This document shows, one piece after another, positions 1 through 8,026 of a stretch of DNA of 64,000 nt. Source of the stretch: Pseudomonadota bacterium (lineage in GTDB: Bacteria; Pseudomonadota; Gammaproteobacteria; QQUJ01); the NCBI GenBank assembly GCA_008501635.1, contig QQUJ01000018.1:461286-525285 (forward strand), in the 5' to 3' direction. Position 1 is the first letter of the stretch, and each line of letters starts with the position of its first letter. A program made the position numbers and the translations under genes. The notes under the pieces were generated by a model that was not told the DNA's origin, did no database searches, and saw nothing but the letters and a program-made list of their open reading frames with translations.

Positions 1-448
1 TGAAATTCCCGGCACATGTCTTGTTTCCCGCTTTCGTGCACTGCGAAGCCCACTGTTGCCAGGGCGCATGGAGCACCTGGTTCCTCCCCAAATCGTCACG
101 GGTCGGCGCCGGTTTGACGTGGCCGGCCCGTGGCAGCCTGCCGCTGTCGGCGACCCGCGCAGCGGCCGGGCAATGGGGTACACAGAGGGGCAATGGGGTG
201 CCAAGGATCGCGTCGTCCAACCGGTCCAGCGACTGCGCACCGCCCTGTGGGAATACATCGCACTGGAACCGGGCGCACGTTCTGCGTGGCCGGTCGTGCC
301 GGCGCCGGGGCGCGAAGGCCCGCGGTGTGCCGTTGCGATATGGATCTAGCCCGCCTATCTCACCGATGTCTTGTCGTAAACCCGTCCGGGACCCTTCCAA
401 CGGTTTGCTGGTCGATACCTGGACTTTGACGAGAGAGGGGGTGTGATC
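1..448. other. No recognisable gene
   Basis: I see no protein family in any frame of this leading stretch; the open frames have arginine/proline-rich compositions typical of chance reading frames in GC-rich DNA. The only local structure noticed is a short direct repeat, GCAATGGGGT at about 170-179 and 190-199. The last 20 bases carry the ribosome-binding site (GAGAGGGGG) of the next gene. Confidence 0.5.
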
Positions 449-781
449 ATGCTGGTAACTTTTTCCTGCCCAGCCTATGCGGATATCACCCTGTTCGGCG
501 ATGTGGCGATCCACCTGCTCAGGATGATGGGACACAGCGGAACGATACCCGGTGCGCTTGATGCCGCCGATGTTCCGCTGGCGCTCGAGCGGCTGGAGGC
601 GGCGCTGGCGCTGGAGGGGCAGTCGCCGGGGCCGGGAGTATCCTCTCCGGTAGAGGACGAGGAACCCGCCGTCAGTCTCCATCACCGCGCTCTGCCCGTG
701 GTCGAACTGCTCAGGGCCGCGACCAGGGCCGAGTGCTATGTGATGTGGGACAGCAACCCGCAATCGGGCACAGTCAGTTGA
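449..781 (+). CDS. DUF1840 family protein
   Basis: This is a 110-residue protein of the DUF1840 family, whose function is unknown. The family N-terminus is clear: MLVTF, then ADITLFGDVAIHLLRMMGHSG and PGAL, then a helix (DVPLALERLEAAL). The middle is a low-complexity Gly/Pro/Glu linker, and the C-terminal part (RALPVVELLRAATRAECYVMWD) forms a second helical block, also typical of the family. I start at the ATG at 449, because a purine-rich GAGAGGGGG lies 8-17 bases upstream; an in-frame GTG at 443 is possible but sits too close to that site. It stands alone, upstream of an oppositely oriented Crp/Fnr regulator. Confidence 0.85.
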   Translation: MLVTFSCPAYADITLFGDVAIHLLRMMGHSGTIPGALDAADVPLALERLEAALALEGQSPGPGVSSPVEDEEPAVSLHHRALPVVELLRAATRAECYVMWDSNPQSGTVS

Positions 782-830
782 TGGCGACAGTCAACGACCA
801 ACCTGATTCTCGGGCCAAGGTCAATGGCCT

Positions 831-953
831 GGGCCTGAGGCCGAACAGGACGGATCGTAACCCTGCCGCTGAGCCCTGCCTAAGCCCCATCCATTCGACT
901 GCTTGCAAAACCCGAGATCTCGGCGGTCTGTCTTCGTGCAAAATGCGGGCTGG
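831..953. repeat. Split repeat flanking the Crp/Fnr gene, copy A
   Basis: Two short blocks, GGGCCTGAGGCCGAAC at 831-846 and TGCAAAATGCGGGCTGG at 937-953, recur at 2300-2315 and 2322-2338, each with one base changed. The blocks are 106 bases apart (start to start) here but only 22 apart in the other copy. The two copies bracket the Crp/Fnr-type gene. No coding capacity is evident; this may be a degraded small repeat or insertion remnant. Confidence 0.35.
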
Positions 954-961
954 ACGCGGCG

Positions 962-1669
962 CTAACCCATGACGCGCGCATAGGTGGTCCTGTCAATCGC
1001 GTAGCAGTCGCAGGTTGCCGCCTCGAGGCCGCTGCGGTCAAGAATCGTAATTGCACCGCGGCTATAGTGGATCAGCTTACGCCGCTTCAGGGCACTGGCG
1101 GCCTTGGTGACGCCGACGCGACGCACACCCAGCATATAGGCGAGGAATTCCTGCGTGACATGAAAGCTGTCCGAGTGCGCCCGGTCGTGTGTCATCAGCA
1201 GCCAACGTGCGAGGCGCGCCTCGACCTGATGAAAGTGGGTGCAGGCCGCGGTCTGTGCAATCTGGCTCAATAGCACGTAGACGTAGCGCTTTATGACGCG
1301 TTCGAGTACCTGGTTTTGCTCGAGCTCGCGGTTAAACGATGCCGCGTTCATGCGCAGCGCCGGGCCTGCCCCCTGCACCAGGGCGCGCAGAGGCGAGACA
1401 TTCACGCCGAGGAGCAGTGAAATCCCGAGCATGCCCTCATCGCCGATAAGCCCAACCTCAAGGGTAGTGCCGCGGTCGCTGGGCGTGGTCAGGGAAATGA
1501 AACTCTCGGTGGGAAAGTAGACATGGCGAATGCGCTCGCCAGGCTCGGCCAGGCTCTCGCCAAATGTCAGATAGATCGGCTTGCAATCTGCCGCAAAACG
1601 CTGGCTGTCTTTGCGCGGCAAGGCGGCAAGTAACCGATTGCCGATAGTGGCAACGGGGGTGGGCGGCAC
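962..1669 (-). CDS. Crp/Fnr family transcriptional regulator
   Basis: This is a 235-residue cyclic-nucleotide-binding-fold regulator. The N-terminal half has the effector-domain pattern (GESLAEPGERIRHVYFPTESFISL, then LEVGLIGDEGMLG), followed by a long dimerisation helix and a winged helix-turn-helix (THFHQVEARLARWLL, VTQEFLAYMLGVRRVGVTKAASAL). The closing CDCY segment is common in this subfamily. There is no Fnr-type N-terminal cysteine cluster, so oxygen sensing through an iron-sulfur centre is unlikely; the ligand cannot be told. I start at the GTG at 1669, because AGGAGA lies 6 bases upstream, although the frame stays open for 53 more codons. No strong operator could be assigned. Confidence 0.85.
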   Translation of the reverse strand: MPPTPVATIGNRLLAALPRKDSQRFAADCKPIYLTFGESLAEPGERIRHVYFPTESFISLTTPSDRGTTLEVGLIGDEGMLGISLLLGVNVSPLRALVQGAGPALRMNAASFNRELEQNQVLERVIKRYVYVLLSQIAQTAACTHFHQVEARLARWLLMTHDRAHSDSFHVTQEFLAYMLGVRRVGVTKAASALKRRKLIHYSRGAITILDRSGLEAATCDCYAIDRTTYARVMG

Positions 1670-2640
1670 GTGCGCTCTCCTGATGGCGGGGAAATAACCG
1701 GAAGCGACACCAGCGATCCAGCCGATGCCATGCGGATGCGGGGTGCCGGCCAACACCGAAAGGCCTCCCCAAGATGATTGGCTCGCATTATGGGGAGTAA
1801 CCGGCTGGTTGTCTGCTCGCTTGCGCACATAGCAGGCTTGCGATGCAAATGGGCGGGCAACAATCCGCCCGCGAGCGTTGGTGGGCTGCCAGCATTGAAA
1901 GCGGGTTTATGTGCGCATGCGTACAGAAGGCGTGTCGTGCACGGTGTAAGTTCGAATCGAAACGGGGACCAGACAACGAATGCTGGAGCACTGCACGGCG
2001 CCCCACCGGAGGGCATCGCGCCATGTTTCCGGGAATGGTCTCTGACCTGGGAGAAGCAGTGATGGGCGTTCATGCCGCAACCGCATCGGCGACCAACCAT
2101 GATCGGATACCGCGCCGGATACAAACGCAGCTGACCGGCCGGGTCAGGGTCCCGTTCGAGAGGCGGCCCACAATGATCGGCACAGCTACTACCTGGTCGG
2201 CCCCAGGCCCAATCTGGCTGCGCGTTTCGAACGATCCCCCTAGGACCATGGCTACGGTTTTGCTCCAGCGGTCAATCATCCAAACTGCTTTGCCAGCTTG
2301 GGCCTGAAGCCGAACCCCTCATGCAAGATGCGGGCTGGTCAGCGACGGCACTGCGCCTGACACCGCACCAAGTCCGGCGCAGTGTGCCATGGAGGAAGAC
2401 CGTATCGCCGCGCTGACGGTGGGCTGCGCATGGGTCCGGTGGTCCCAATGTACGCTGGCGTACAGACCCCGGTCGAACGGGCACCCTACCCTGAATCTGA
2501 AGAACGAGCCGAAAACGAAGGGATGACATGTTCTCCCCGGACCGGCAATCCGCCTGCGTTGAGCGACATGGGCACCACTTCGGTTGGCTTGACGTCGGGA
2601 CACCAGGCGTCACAGCAGACGTTCAAATGAGAGGATTTTC
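1670..2640. other. 971-bp stretch without a recognisable gene
   Basis: Several frames stay open here on both strands, but none gives a recognisable family, a convincing ribosome-binding site or consistent codon use. The stretch contains copy B of the split repeat (2300-2338). Its last 20 bases hold the Shine-Dalgarno site (GAGAGGA) of the following hflK paralog. Best read as a regulatory region plus decayed sequence. Confidence 0.4.
2300..2338. repeat. Split repeat flanking the Crp/Fnr gene, copy B
   Basis: GGGCCTGAAGCCGAAC at 2300-2315 and TGCAAGATGCGGGCTGG at 2322-2338 match the blocks at 831-846 and 937-953 with one difference each. Here they are nearly adjacent, so one copy must carry an 84-bp insertion or the other a deletion. 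Confidence 0.35.
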
Positions 2641-3711
2641 ATGCCATCCCAGCACGATAGCGGTGGACCAGGCGGCCCGTGGGGCAGTGGGGGCACACCG
2701 CCTGATCTGGAGGCTCTGATACGACAGTGGCAGGCTCGGCTCAAACAGTTCCTGCCGAGTGGCGGCCCGAGCGTGTTGATTGTCGTTGTCGTTCTCGCGG
2801 TGGCCGGCTTGCTCGCATGGACGGCCTATTACACCGTACCGAGCGATTCCGTCGCTGTGGTGCAGCGCTTTGGCAAGTACCTCAAGGACGTCCCGGCGGG
2901 ATTACATTTCAAGCTGCCGTTCGGTATCGATACCGCAACGATCGTTCCCGTTAAACGGCAATTGAAGCAGGAATTCGGCTTCATAACCCCGGGCGCCAGC
3001 GATCCGTACCAGGGTACTCGCGACGGAAGGCGGGAGACGAAGCGCGAGACGGAGATGGTCACCGGTGATTTGAACGCCGCGCTGGTGGAATGGGTCGTTC
3101 AATACCGTATCTCGGATCCCGTGAAATTTCTCTTCGAGGTTAGGGAGCCGAGTGCCACGCTGCGCCATGTCTCCGAATCGGTCATGCGCGAAGTCGTCGG
3201 GGACCGCACCGTCGATGAGGTGATTACCATCGGCAGGCAAGAGATTGAATCCGAGGCGCTTGCCAAGATGCAGGCTTTATCCACCAAGTATGCCATGGGA
3301 CTCAGTATCGACCAGGTGCAACTGAAGAACATCAACCCTCCCGGGCCGGTGCAGGAATCGTTCAACGAGGTCAACCAGGCGCAACAGGAGAAGGAGAAGC
3401 TCATCAACGAAGCCCGCCGCGATTACAACAAGGTAATCCCGCTGGCCGAGGGCGAGAAAGATCAGCGTATCCGCGAGGCCGACGGCTATCGGCTCAAGCG
3501 GATCAATGAAGCGGAAGGCGATGTCGCCAGATTCAGTGCCTTGCTGGCCGAGTATGCCAAGGCGCCAGAGGTCACGCGCCGCCGCATCTATATCGAGACC
3601 CTGCAGAATGTGCTGCCGGGCATTCGCTCCAAAATCATCATCGATGAACAGGCGCGCGGGATATTGCCGTTGCTGAATCTCGATTCGCAGGCGGGGGGCG
3701 CGCGGCCATGA
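2641..3711 (+). CDS. HflK-like SPFH protein (second copy)
   Basis: This 356-residue protein belongs to the prohibitin/stomatin (SPFH) group and looks like HflK, the membrane partner that with HflC encloses and restrains the FtsH protease. It has a glycine-rich cytoplasmic leader with PDLEALIRQWQARLKQ, one membrane segment (about residues 44-64), an SPFH domain starting PSDSVAVVQRFGKY, and a long charged coiled-coil tail (EVNQAQQEKEKLINEARRDYNKVIPLAEGEKDQRI). ATG 2641 is preceded by GAGAGGA. The stop overlaps the start of the following hflC-like gene by 4 bases, which implies coupling. The canonical hflKC pair lies at 33.1-35.2 kb, so this is a paralog of unknown specialisation. Confidence 0.85.
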   Translation: MPSQHDSGGPGGPWGSGGTPPDLEALIRQWQARLKQFLPSGGPSVLIVVVVLAVAGLLAWTAYYTVPSDSVAVVQRFGKYLKDVPAGLHFKLPFGIDTATIVPVKRQLKQEFGFITPGASDPYQGTRDGRRETKRETEMVTGDLNAALVEWVVQYRISDPVKFLFEVREPSATLRHVSESVMREVVGDRTVDEVITIGRQEIESEALAKMQALSTKYAMGLSIDQVQLKNINPPGPVQESFNEVNQAQQEKEKLINEARRDYNKVIPLAEGEKDQRIREADGYRLKRINEAEGDVARFSALLAEYAKAPEVTRRRIYIETLQNVLPGIRSKIIIDEQARGILPLLNLDSQAGGARP

Positions 3712-4715
3712 GCAGGAACACTCAAATCGCACTCCTCGTGGTCCTCGGTATCGGAGGGTATCTCGCCATGAGCGCGATCTACACCGTCAGCGAAGTCGAG
3801 CAGATGATCATCACCCAATTCGGCAAGCCCGTTGGTGACCCGGTAACGTCGGCCGGTCTCAAGATCAAGGTGCCCTTCATCCAGGACGTCAATCCGATCG
3901 ATAAACGGGTGCTCGAGTGGGACGGCAGCCCCTCGGATATGCCCACCAAAGACAAGCTCTACATCTCGGTCGACCTTTTCGCCCGCTGGCGGATAACCGA
4001 TCCGCTGCAATATTTTCTGCGGCTACGCGATGAACGCAGTGCCCAGTCGCGCCTTGACGACATTCTCGGCAGCGAAACACGTAACGCTGTGGCCAAACAC
4101 GAGCTGATCGAGATCATCCGCACCACCAAGGACCGCGTACCGCTGCGCGACGTCCTCCTGACCGATGCGGAAAAGGAGCTCAATATGGGTGCCCTGGTGC
4201 CCATACAGAAGGGGCGCCAACTCGTGGAGCAGGAGATTTTCACGGCCGCCGCCGAGAAGGTTCGGGTCTTTGGTATCGAGTTGCTCGATATCCGATTCAA
4301 GCGGATCAACTACAACGAAAGCGTGCGCCCGAAGATCTACGACCGGATGATCAGCGAACGGCGACAGATCGCCGAACGTTTCCTGTCTGAGGGGAACGGC
4401 GAGGCTGCCAGGATACGCGGCAACCGTGTGCGAGACCTGAACAAGATCCAGTCCGAGGCCTACCGGCAGGTCGAAGAGATTCGTGGCGTGGCGGACGCCA
4501 AGGCCACTGAGATCTACGCGGCCGCATACAACGAGAGTCCCGCAGCGGTGGAGTTTTATGAGTTCACGCGCACCATGCAGGCCTACCAGGCGATCATCGC
4601 GGAAAAGACCACGCTGGTGTTGTCCACGGACAGCGATCTATTCAAGTTTCTCAAGGGCATGAGCCCGAACGGTGCGCGGGTGCCACTGGAAAGCACAGAC
4701 GCAATACGGCGATAG
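3708..4715 (+). CDS. HflC-like SPFH protein (second copy)
   Basis: This is a 335-residue SPFH protein of the HflC type. It has an N-terminal membrane anchor (about residues 5-25), then YTVSEVEQMIITQFGKPVGDP, the conserved block VPFIQDVNPIDKRVLEWDG, and a coiled-coil region (RMISERRQIAERFLSEGNGEAARIRG). The C-terminal LKGMSP tail also follows HflC. By family knowledge HflK and HflC alternate in a large periplasmic cage around FtsH. The ATG overlaps the upstream stop (ATGA), so the two subunits are probably made in step. It is longer than the canonical HflC in this window (294 residues). The promoter of the pair is not clear. Confidence 0.85.
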   Translation: MSRNTQIALLVVLGIGGYLAMSAIYTVSEVEQMIITQFGKPVGDPVTSAGLKIKVPFIQDVNPIDKRVLEWDGSPSDMPTKDKLYISVDLFARWRITDPLQYFLRLRDERSAQSRLDDILGSETRNAVAKHELIEIIRTTKDRVPLRDVLLTDAEKELNMGALVPIQKGRQLVEQEIFTAAAEKVRVFGIELLDIRFKRINYNESVRPKIYDRMISERRQIAERFLSEGNGEAARIRGNRVRDLNKIQSEAYRQVEEIRGVADAKATEIYAAAYNESPAAVEFYEFTRTMQAYQAIIAEKTTLVLSTDSDLFKFLKGMSPNGARVPLESTDAIRR

Positions 4716-4895
4716 CACGTGAGCCACCTGCGCCGCACCTTCGTGCATTGTCGGCGAAGGAACGGAACTTGCTCCACAAAGAGCCAATGGTTTCACGCAC
4801 CTCGATGATGCGCGTCGGCGAGCGGGTGTGGTCAAAAGAGCGCGGTCAGGGCAAGCACGATGTTGTAAATCTGCATGACGGTGAACTTTGGAGCG

Positions 4896-6002
4896 CTAGC
4901 CGACATTACCCGCCCCGCTGGGACGTTCCTGACCCCGGATGATCCTGATCAGCGCGTCGGTAACCTGGCGCGTCGTTGCCTGGCCACCGAGGTCCGGCGT
5001 ATGCAACGATCGATCGGCGGTGACCGTCTCGATGGCTTGCATGAGACGTTCGGCCGCTGCATGTTCACCCAGGTGTTCGAGCATCATCTGGACGGTCCAG
5101 AAAGTGCCCACCGGGTTTGCGATGCCCTTGCCGGTGATGTCAAACGCCGAACCGTGGATCGGTTCGAACATCGAAGGCGCCATGCCTTCGGGGTTCAGGT
5201 TTGCCGTCGGCGCGATGCCGATCGATCCGGCGAGCGCCGCGGCGAGGTCGGACAGAATATCGGCGTGCAGGTTGCTTGCCACGATGGTGTCGAGGGAAGC
5301 GGGCTTCAGTGTCATGCGCACCGTCATGGCGTCCACCAGCATTTTGTCCCAGGCTACATCGGGGAACTTCTTGGCAACCCGCGCCGCCACCTCGTCCCAT
5401 AGCACCATCCCGTGACGCTGCGCATTGGATTTGGTGACCACGGTCAGGCGCTTGCGCGGGCGCGACTGCGCCAACCGGAAGGCAAAGCGCATGATCCGCT
5501 CGATCCCCGCGCGGGTGAAGACCGAGACGTCGGTGGCCACTTCAATAGGCAGGCCGGGATGGCTGCGCCCACCCTGTCCCGAGTACTCGCCTTCCGAGTT
5601 TTCCCGCACGATCACCCAGTCCAGTTCGCCGTCATTGACGCTGCGCAGCGGGCTCTGAATTCCCGGTAGAACGCGTGTTGGCCGAACGTTGGCGTACTGG
5701 TCCAGCGGTTGGCAGATGGCGAGGCGCAATCCCCAGAGGGTCAGATGGTCAGGTACATCGGGAGCGCCAACCGCTCCAAACAGGATCGCATCGAACGCAC
5801 GCAGCCGCTCGGCCCCGTCAGCAGGCATCAGCGCGCCTTCCCGCTTGTAACGTTCCGAACCCCAATCGAAGTGCGCGGTCTCGAAACGGAAGCCACCCTG
5901 CTGTTCGGCGAGGGTCTCCAGAGCCTCCAGGCCGGCGGCAACGACCTCGATACCGATGCCGTCGCCGGGAATGACCGCAAGTTTGTGGGTACGCATAGTC
6001 AC
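4896..6002 (-). CDS. Tartrate/D-malate dehydrogenase-type beta-hydroxyacid oxidative decarboxylase
   Basis: This 368-residue protein belongs to the isocitrate/isopropylmalate dehydrogenase family, in the tartrate dehydrogenase / D-malate dehydrogenase (TtuC/DmlA) branch. Visible are the N-terminal IPGDGIG, the GAVGAPDVPDHLTLWGLRL block, DQYANVRPTRVLPG, VRENSEGEYSG, the metal-binding HADILSDLAAAL region and the C-terminal HGSAFDITGKGIANP. The usual HGSAPDI proline is replaced by phenylalanine. Members use NAD and a divalent metal to oxidise and decarboxylate 2-hydroxyacids such as tartrate or malate. The GTG start at 6002 has GGAG nine bases upstream; an ATG two codons later is the alternative. 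It is the last gene of the minus-strand kinase/enolase-like block. Substrate unproven. Confidence 0.8.
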   Translation of the reverse strand: MTMRTHKLAVIPGDGIGIEVVAAGLEALETLAEQQGGFRFETAHFDWGSERYKREGALMPADGAERLRAFDAILFGAVGAPDVPDHLTLWGLRLAICQPLDQYANVRPTRVLPGIQSPLRSVNDGELDWVIVRENSEGEYSGQGGRSHPGLPIEVATDVSVFTRAGIERIMRFAFRLAQSRPRKRLTVVTKSNAQRHGMVLWDEVAARVAKKFPDVAWDKMLVDAMTVRMTLKPASLDTIVASNLHADILSDLAAALAGSIGIAPTANLNPEGMAPSMFEPIHGSAFDITGKGIANPVGTFWTVQMMLEHLGEHAAAERLMQAIETVTADRSLHTPDLGGQATTRQVTDALIRIIRGQERPSGAGNVG

Positions 6003-6221
6003 TGGGTGATTCTCCGTTTCAGAAGAGGACGCCGGCCGGTATGCGATATGGAAGCGTGTTTACCCTGGGCCACCCGAACCCGGCGATCAGGGCGCTGCCG
6101 GTGGCGCGCGGACCGTCCAAAGGCGAATGCCAGTACGATCATAGTCCGCAATGATCCGAATCACGAGCCAGGCCGTGCCTGATTGGCGACGGTCCAAAGC
6201 CCGGGAGTGCGAACTGCCGGA

Positions 6222-6589
6222 TCAGGCAAGAACATAGGCACGAACGAGGCGGAGACGGCCGATGCCGAACCGCGCGACCGGTGCGATCAAGCAACCACAG
6301 ATCAGCATGGCGGTGACGACATCCGGAAACTCCGACAAGGCTCCCGCCGACAGCCCCGAGGCGGCCGGAACGATCTGGCTGGTGGTGGTGTACATGCTCA
6401 TCACACGGCCGCGCACAGCGGGCGTCGCCTCGGCCTGCAATCCGGCGACGATGAGGCTGACCACCATGCCGCCGACTCCCACGGATGGCCGATCTGTGAC
6501 AGCGAGGCGATTCCCGCACCAGCCGCCAAACAGCCGAGCGGGATGACCCACCTGTCCGGCAGAATCGGTTTGGCAACCATCGCCTGCGG
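6222..6589 (-). pseudogene. Broken MFS transporter remnant
   Basis: Two reading frames on the minus strand together give the C-terminal half of a major-facilitator transporter. The upstream part (about 6490-6580) reads MVAKPILPDRWVIPLGCLAAGAG in one frame. Near 6490 the sense shifts to another frame, which continues SVGVGGMVVSLIVAG, then PAVRGRVMSMYTTTSQIVPAASG, to a stop at 6222. A stop lies just before the first part, and the N-terminal half of a normal transporter (about 200 residues) is absent. It therefore carries both a truncation and a frameshift. It lies between and in the same direction as the enolase-like and dehydrogenase genes, so it was probably the uptake system of that operon. 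Confidence 0.65.
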
Positions 6590-6739
6590 CTACCTTGCCG
6601 GCACTCTTCCGATCCGTGAGATTGCCTATCTCTCGGGTTCTCCGATACCACGGGCTTCCACCAGGCTTTCAGACGCTGGACGGGATTGACCCCGAGGCAA
6701 TGGCGGGAGCAGGGGGCGCGATAGGGGCCGCGGCGTCTG

Positions 6740-8026
6740 TCACCCCCAGGGAAACGCCGCGCGCGGCGGCAGATCCCCATCGCTGTCAGCCAGGCTCTCC
6801 GCGATGCGTAGCCCCTCGTTCCATTTCGCCATTCGCTCGGAGCGTGAGAACGAACCGACCTTGAGTTGTTTAGCGCCCCAGCCGACGGCGAGATGCACAA
6901 TGGTGACATCTTCGCTCTCACCCGATCGAGCGGAGACGATCGCCTCCCAGTCTGCGGCACGGGCGGCTTCAAGGGCTGCCCGCGTCTCGGTCAGGGTGCC
7001 GGCCTGGTTGGGTTTGATCAACGCCGTATTGCAGGCGCCGAGTTCGGCCGCTCGGTGGATGCGGGCGGCGTTGGTACAGATAAAGTCGTCGGCAACCACT
7101 TCAATGCGCGGTCCGGCAGCGGCTGTGAAGCGCGCCAGCGCGGTGCCGTCGTCCTCGCCGAGCGGATCTTCGATCGCAACGATCGGGTAACGCGCGAGCC
7201 AGCCGAGCAGCATTTCCGCGAGGCCGTCGCTGTCGATCTCGCGCCCGTCGCGGGAGAGGCGGTAACGACCACCGTGCCCGAAATCGGTGGCGGCGATATC
7301 GAGCGAGATCGCGACGTCGCTGCCGGGAACCAACCCCGCGCGCTCGATGGCCTGCACCAGGACATCCAGCCCCTGTTCGTTGTTGCTGAAGGCCGGCCAG
7401 TAACCCCCTTCGTCCGCGACGCCCTGCAGCAGGCCGGCTGCGCTCATCAACTGCCCGGCGGCGCGATAGACCTCGGCGGTCCAGTCGAGCGCCTGTGCGT
7501 AGCTGCCGGCGCCGACGGCGATCACCATGAAATCCTGCACGTCGACACGCCGTCCCGCATGGGCGCCGCCACCGAAGATCTGAACTTCCGGTAAGGGCAG
7601 ACAGGGGGAGCTGTCACCGTTCGCGAGGTAGCGCCACAGGGGCAAGCCCCGCGCGGTGGCCGCGGCGTGGGCGACCGCCATGGAGGTGGCGACCAGGGCA
7701 TTGCCGCCCAGGCGCTCCCGGTTGGGTGTGCCATCGAGCGCCACCAGTGCCGCATCGATTTCCGACTGATCGGTGGCCGCCCTGCCACGCAGCAGGCCGG
7801 CAATCTCGCCGTTGACCGCGTCGAGCGCGCCGCGCACATCGAATCCGCCGAACGCGGTGCCGCCGTCACGGCGATCGACGGCTTCGGCGCTGCCCGTGGA
7901 GGCACCCGCCGGGGCGATGGCGCGGCCGATCGCGCCGCCGGCCAGTCGTACCTCGGCTTCGACGGTGGGACGCCCGCGGGAGTCCCAGACACGCCGGCCG
8001 TGAATGGAAACGATGGTGTCGTTCAT
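6740..8026 (-). CDS. Enolase-like protein (divergent active site)
   Basis: This 428-residue protein aligns by eye over the whole length of enolase, which interconverts 2-phosphoglycerate and PEP. Conserved are the mobile-loop GASTG (41-45), the histidine of GGGAHAG (156), E206 of DEGGY, the metal ligands D243, E286 and D313/D314, K338 of LIKPNQAGT, R367-S368 and K389. Two positions differ: the catalytic glutamate of the QEF motif (yeast E168) is D165, and the histidine of SHRSGE (yeast H373) is A366. The ATG at 8026 overlaps the kinase stop (ATGA), so the two are translationally coupled. This is probably not the housekeeping enolase; a related 2-phospho-hydroxyacid is possible. Confidence 0.85.
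   Translation of the reverse strand: MNDTIVSIHGRRVWDSRGRPTVEAEVRLAGGAIGRAIAPAGASTGSAEAVDRRDGGTAFGGFDVRGALDAVNGEIAGLLRGRAATDQSEIDAALVALDGTPNRERLGGNALVATSMAVAHAAATARGLPLWRYLANGDSSPCLPLPEVQIFGGGAHAGRRVDVQDFMVIAVGAGSYAQALDWTAEVYRAAGQLMSAAGLLQGVADEGGYWPAFSNNEQGLDVLVQAIERAGLVPGSDVAISLDIAATDFGHGGRYRLSRDGREIDSDGLAEMLLGWLARYPIVAIEDPLGEDDGTALARFTAAAGPRIEVVADDFICTNAARIHRAAELGACNTALIKPNQAGTLTETRAALEAARAADWEAIVSARSGESEDVTIVHLAVGWGAKQLKVGSFSRSERMAKWNEGLRIAESLADSDGDLPPRAAFPWG

Noticed and set aside
1843-2307. Plus-strand 154-codon frame upstream of the hflK paralog.
   Set aside because: No recognisable domain, atypical Arg/Trp-rich composition and no Shine-Dalgarno site; overlapping frames on both strands are equally long.
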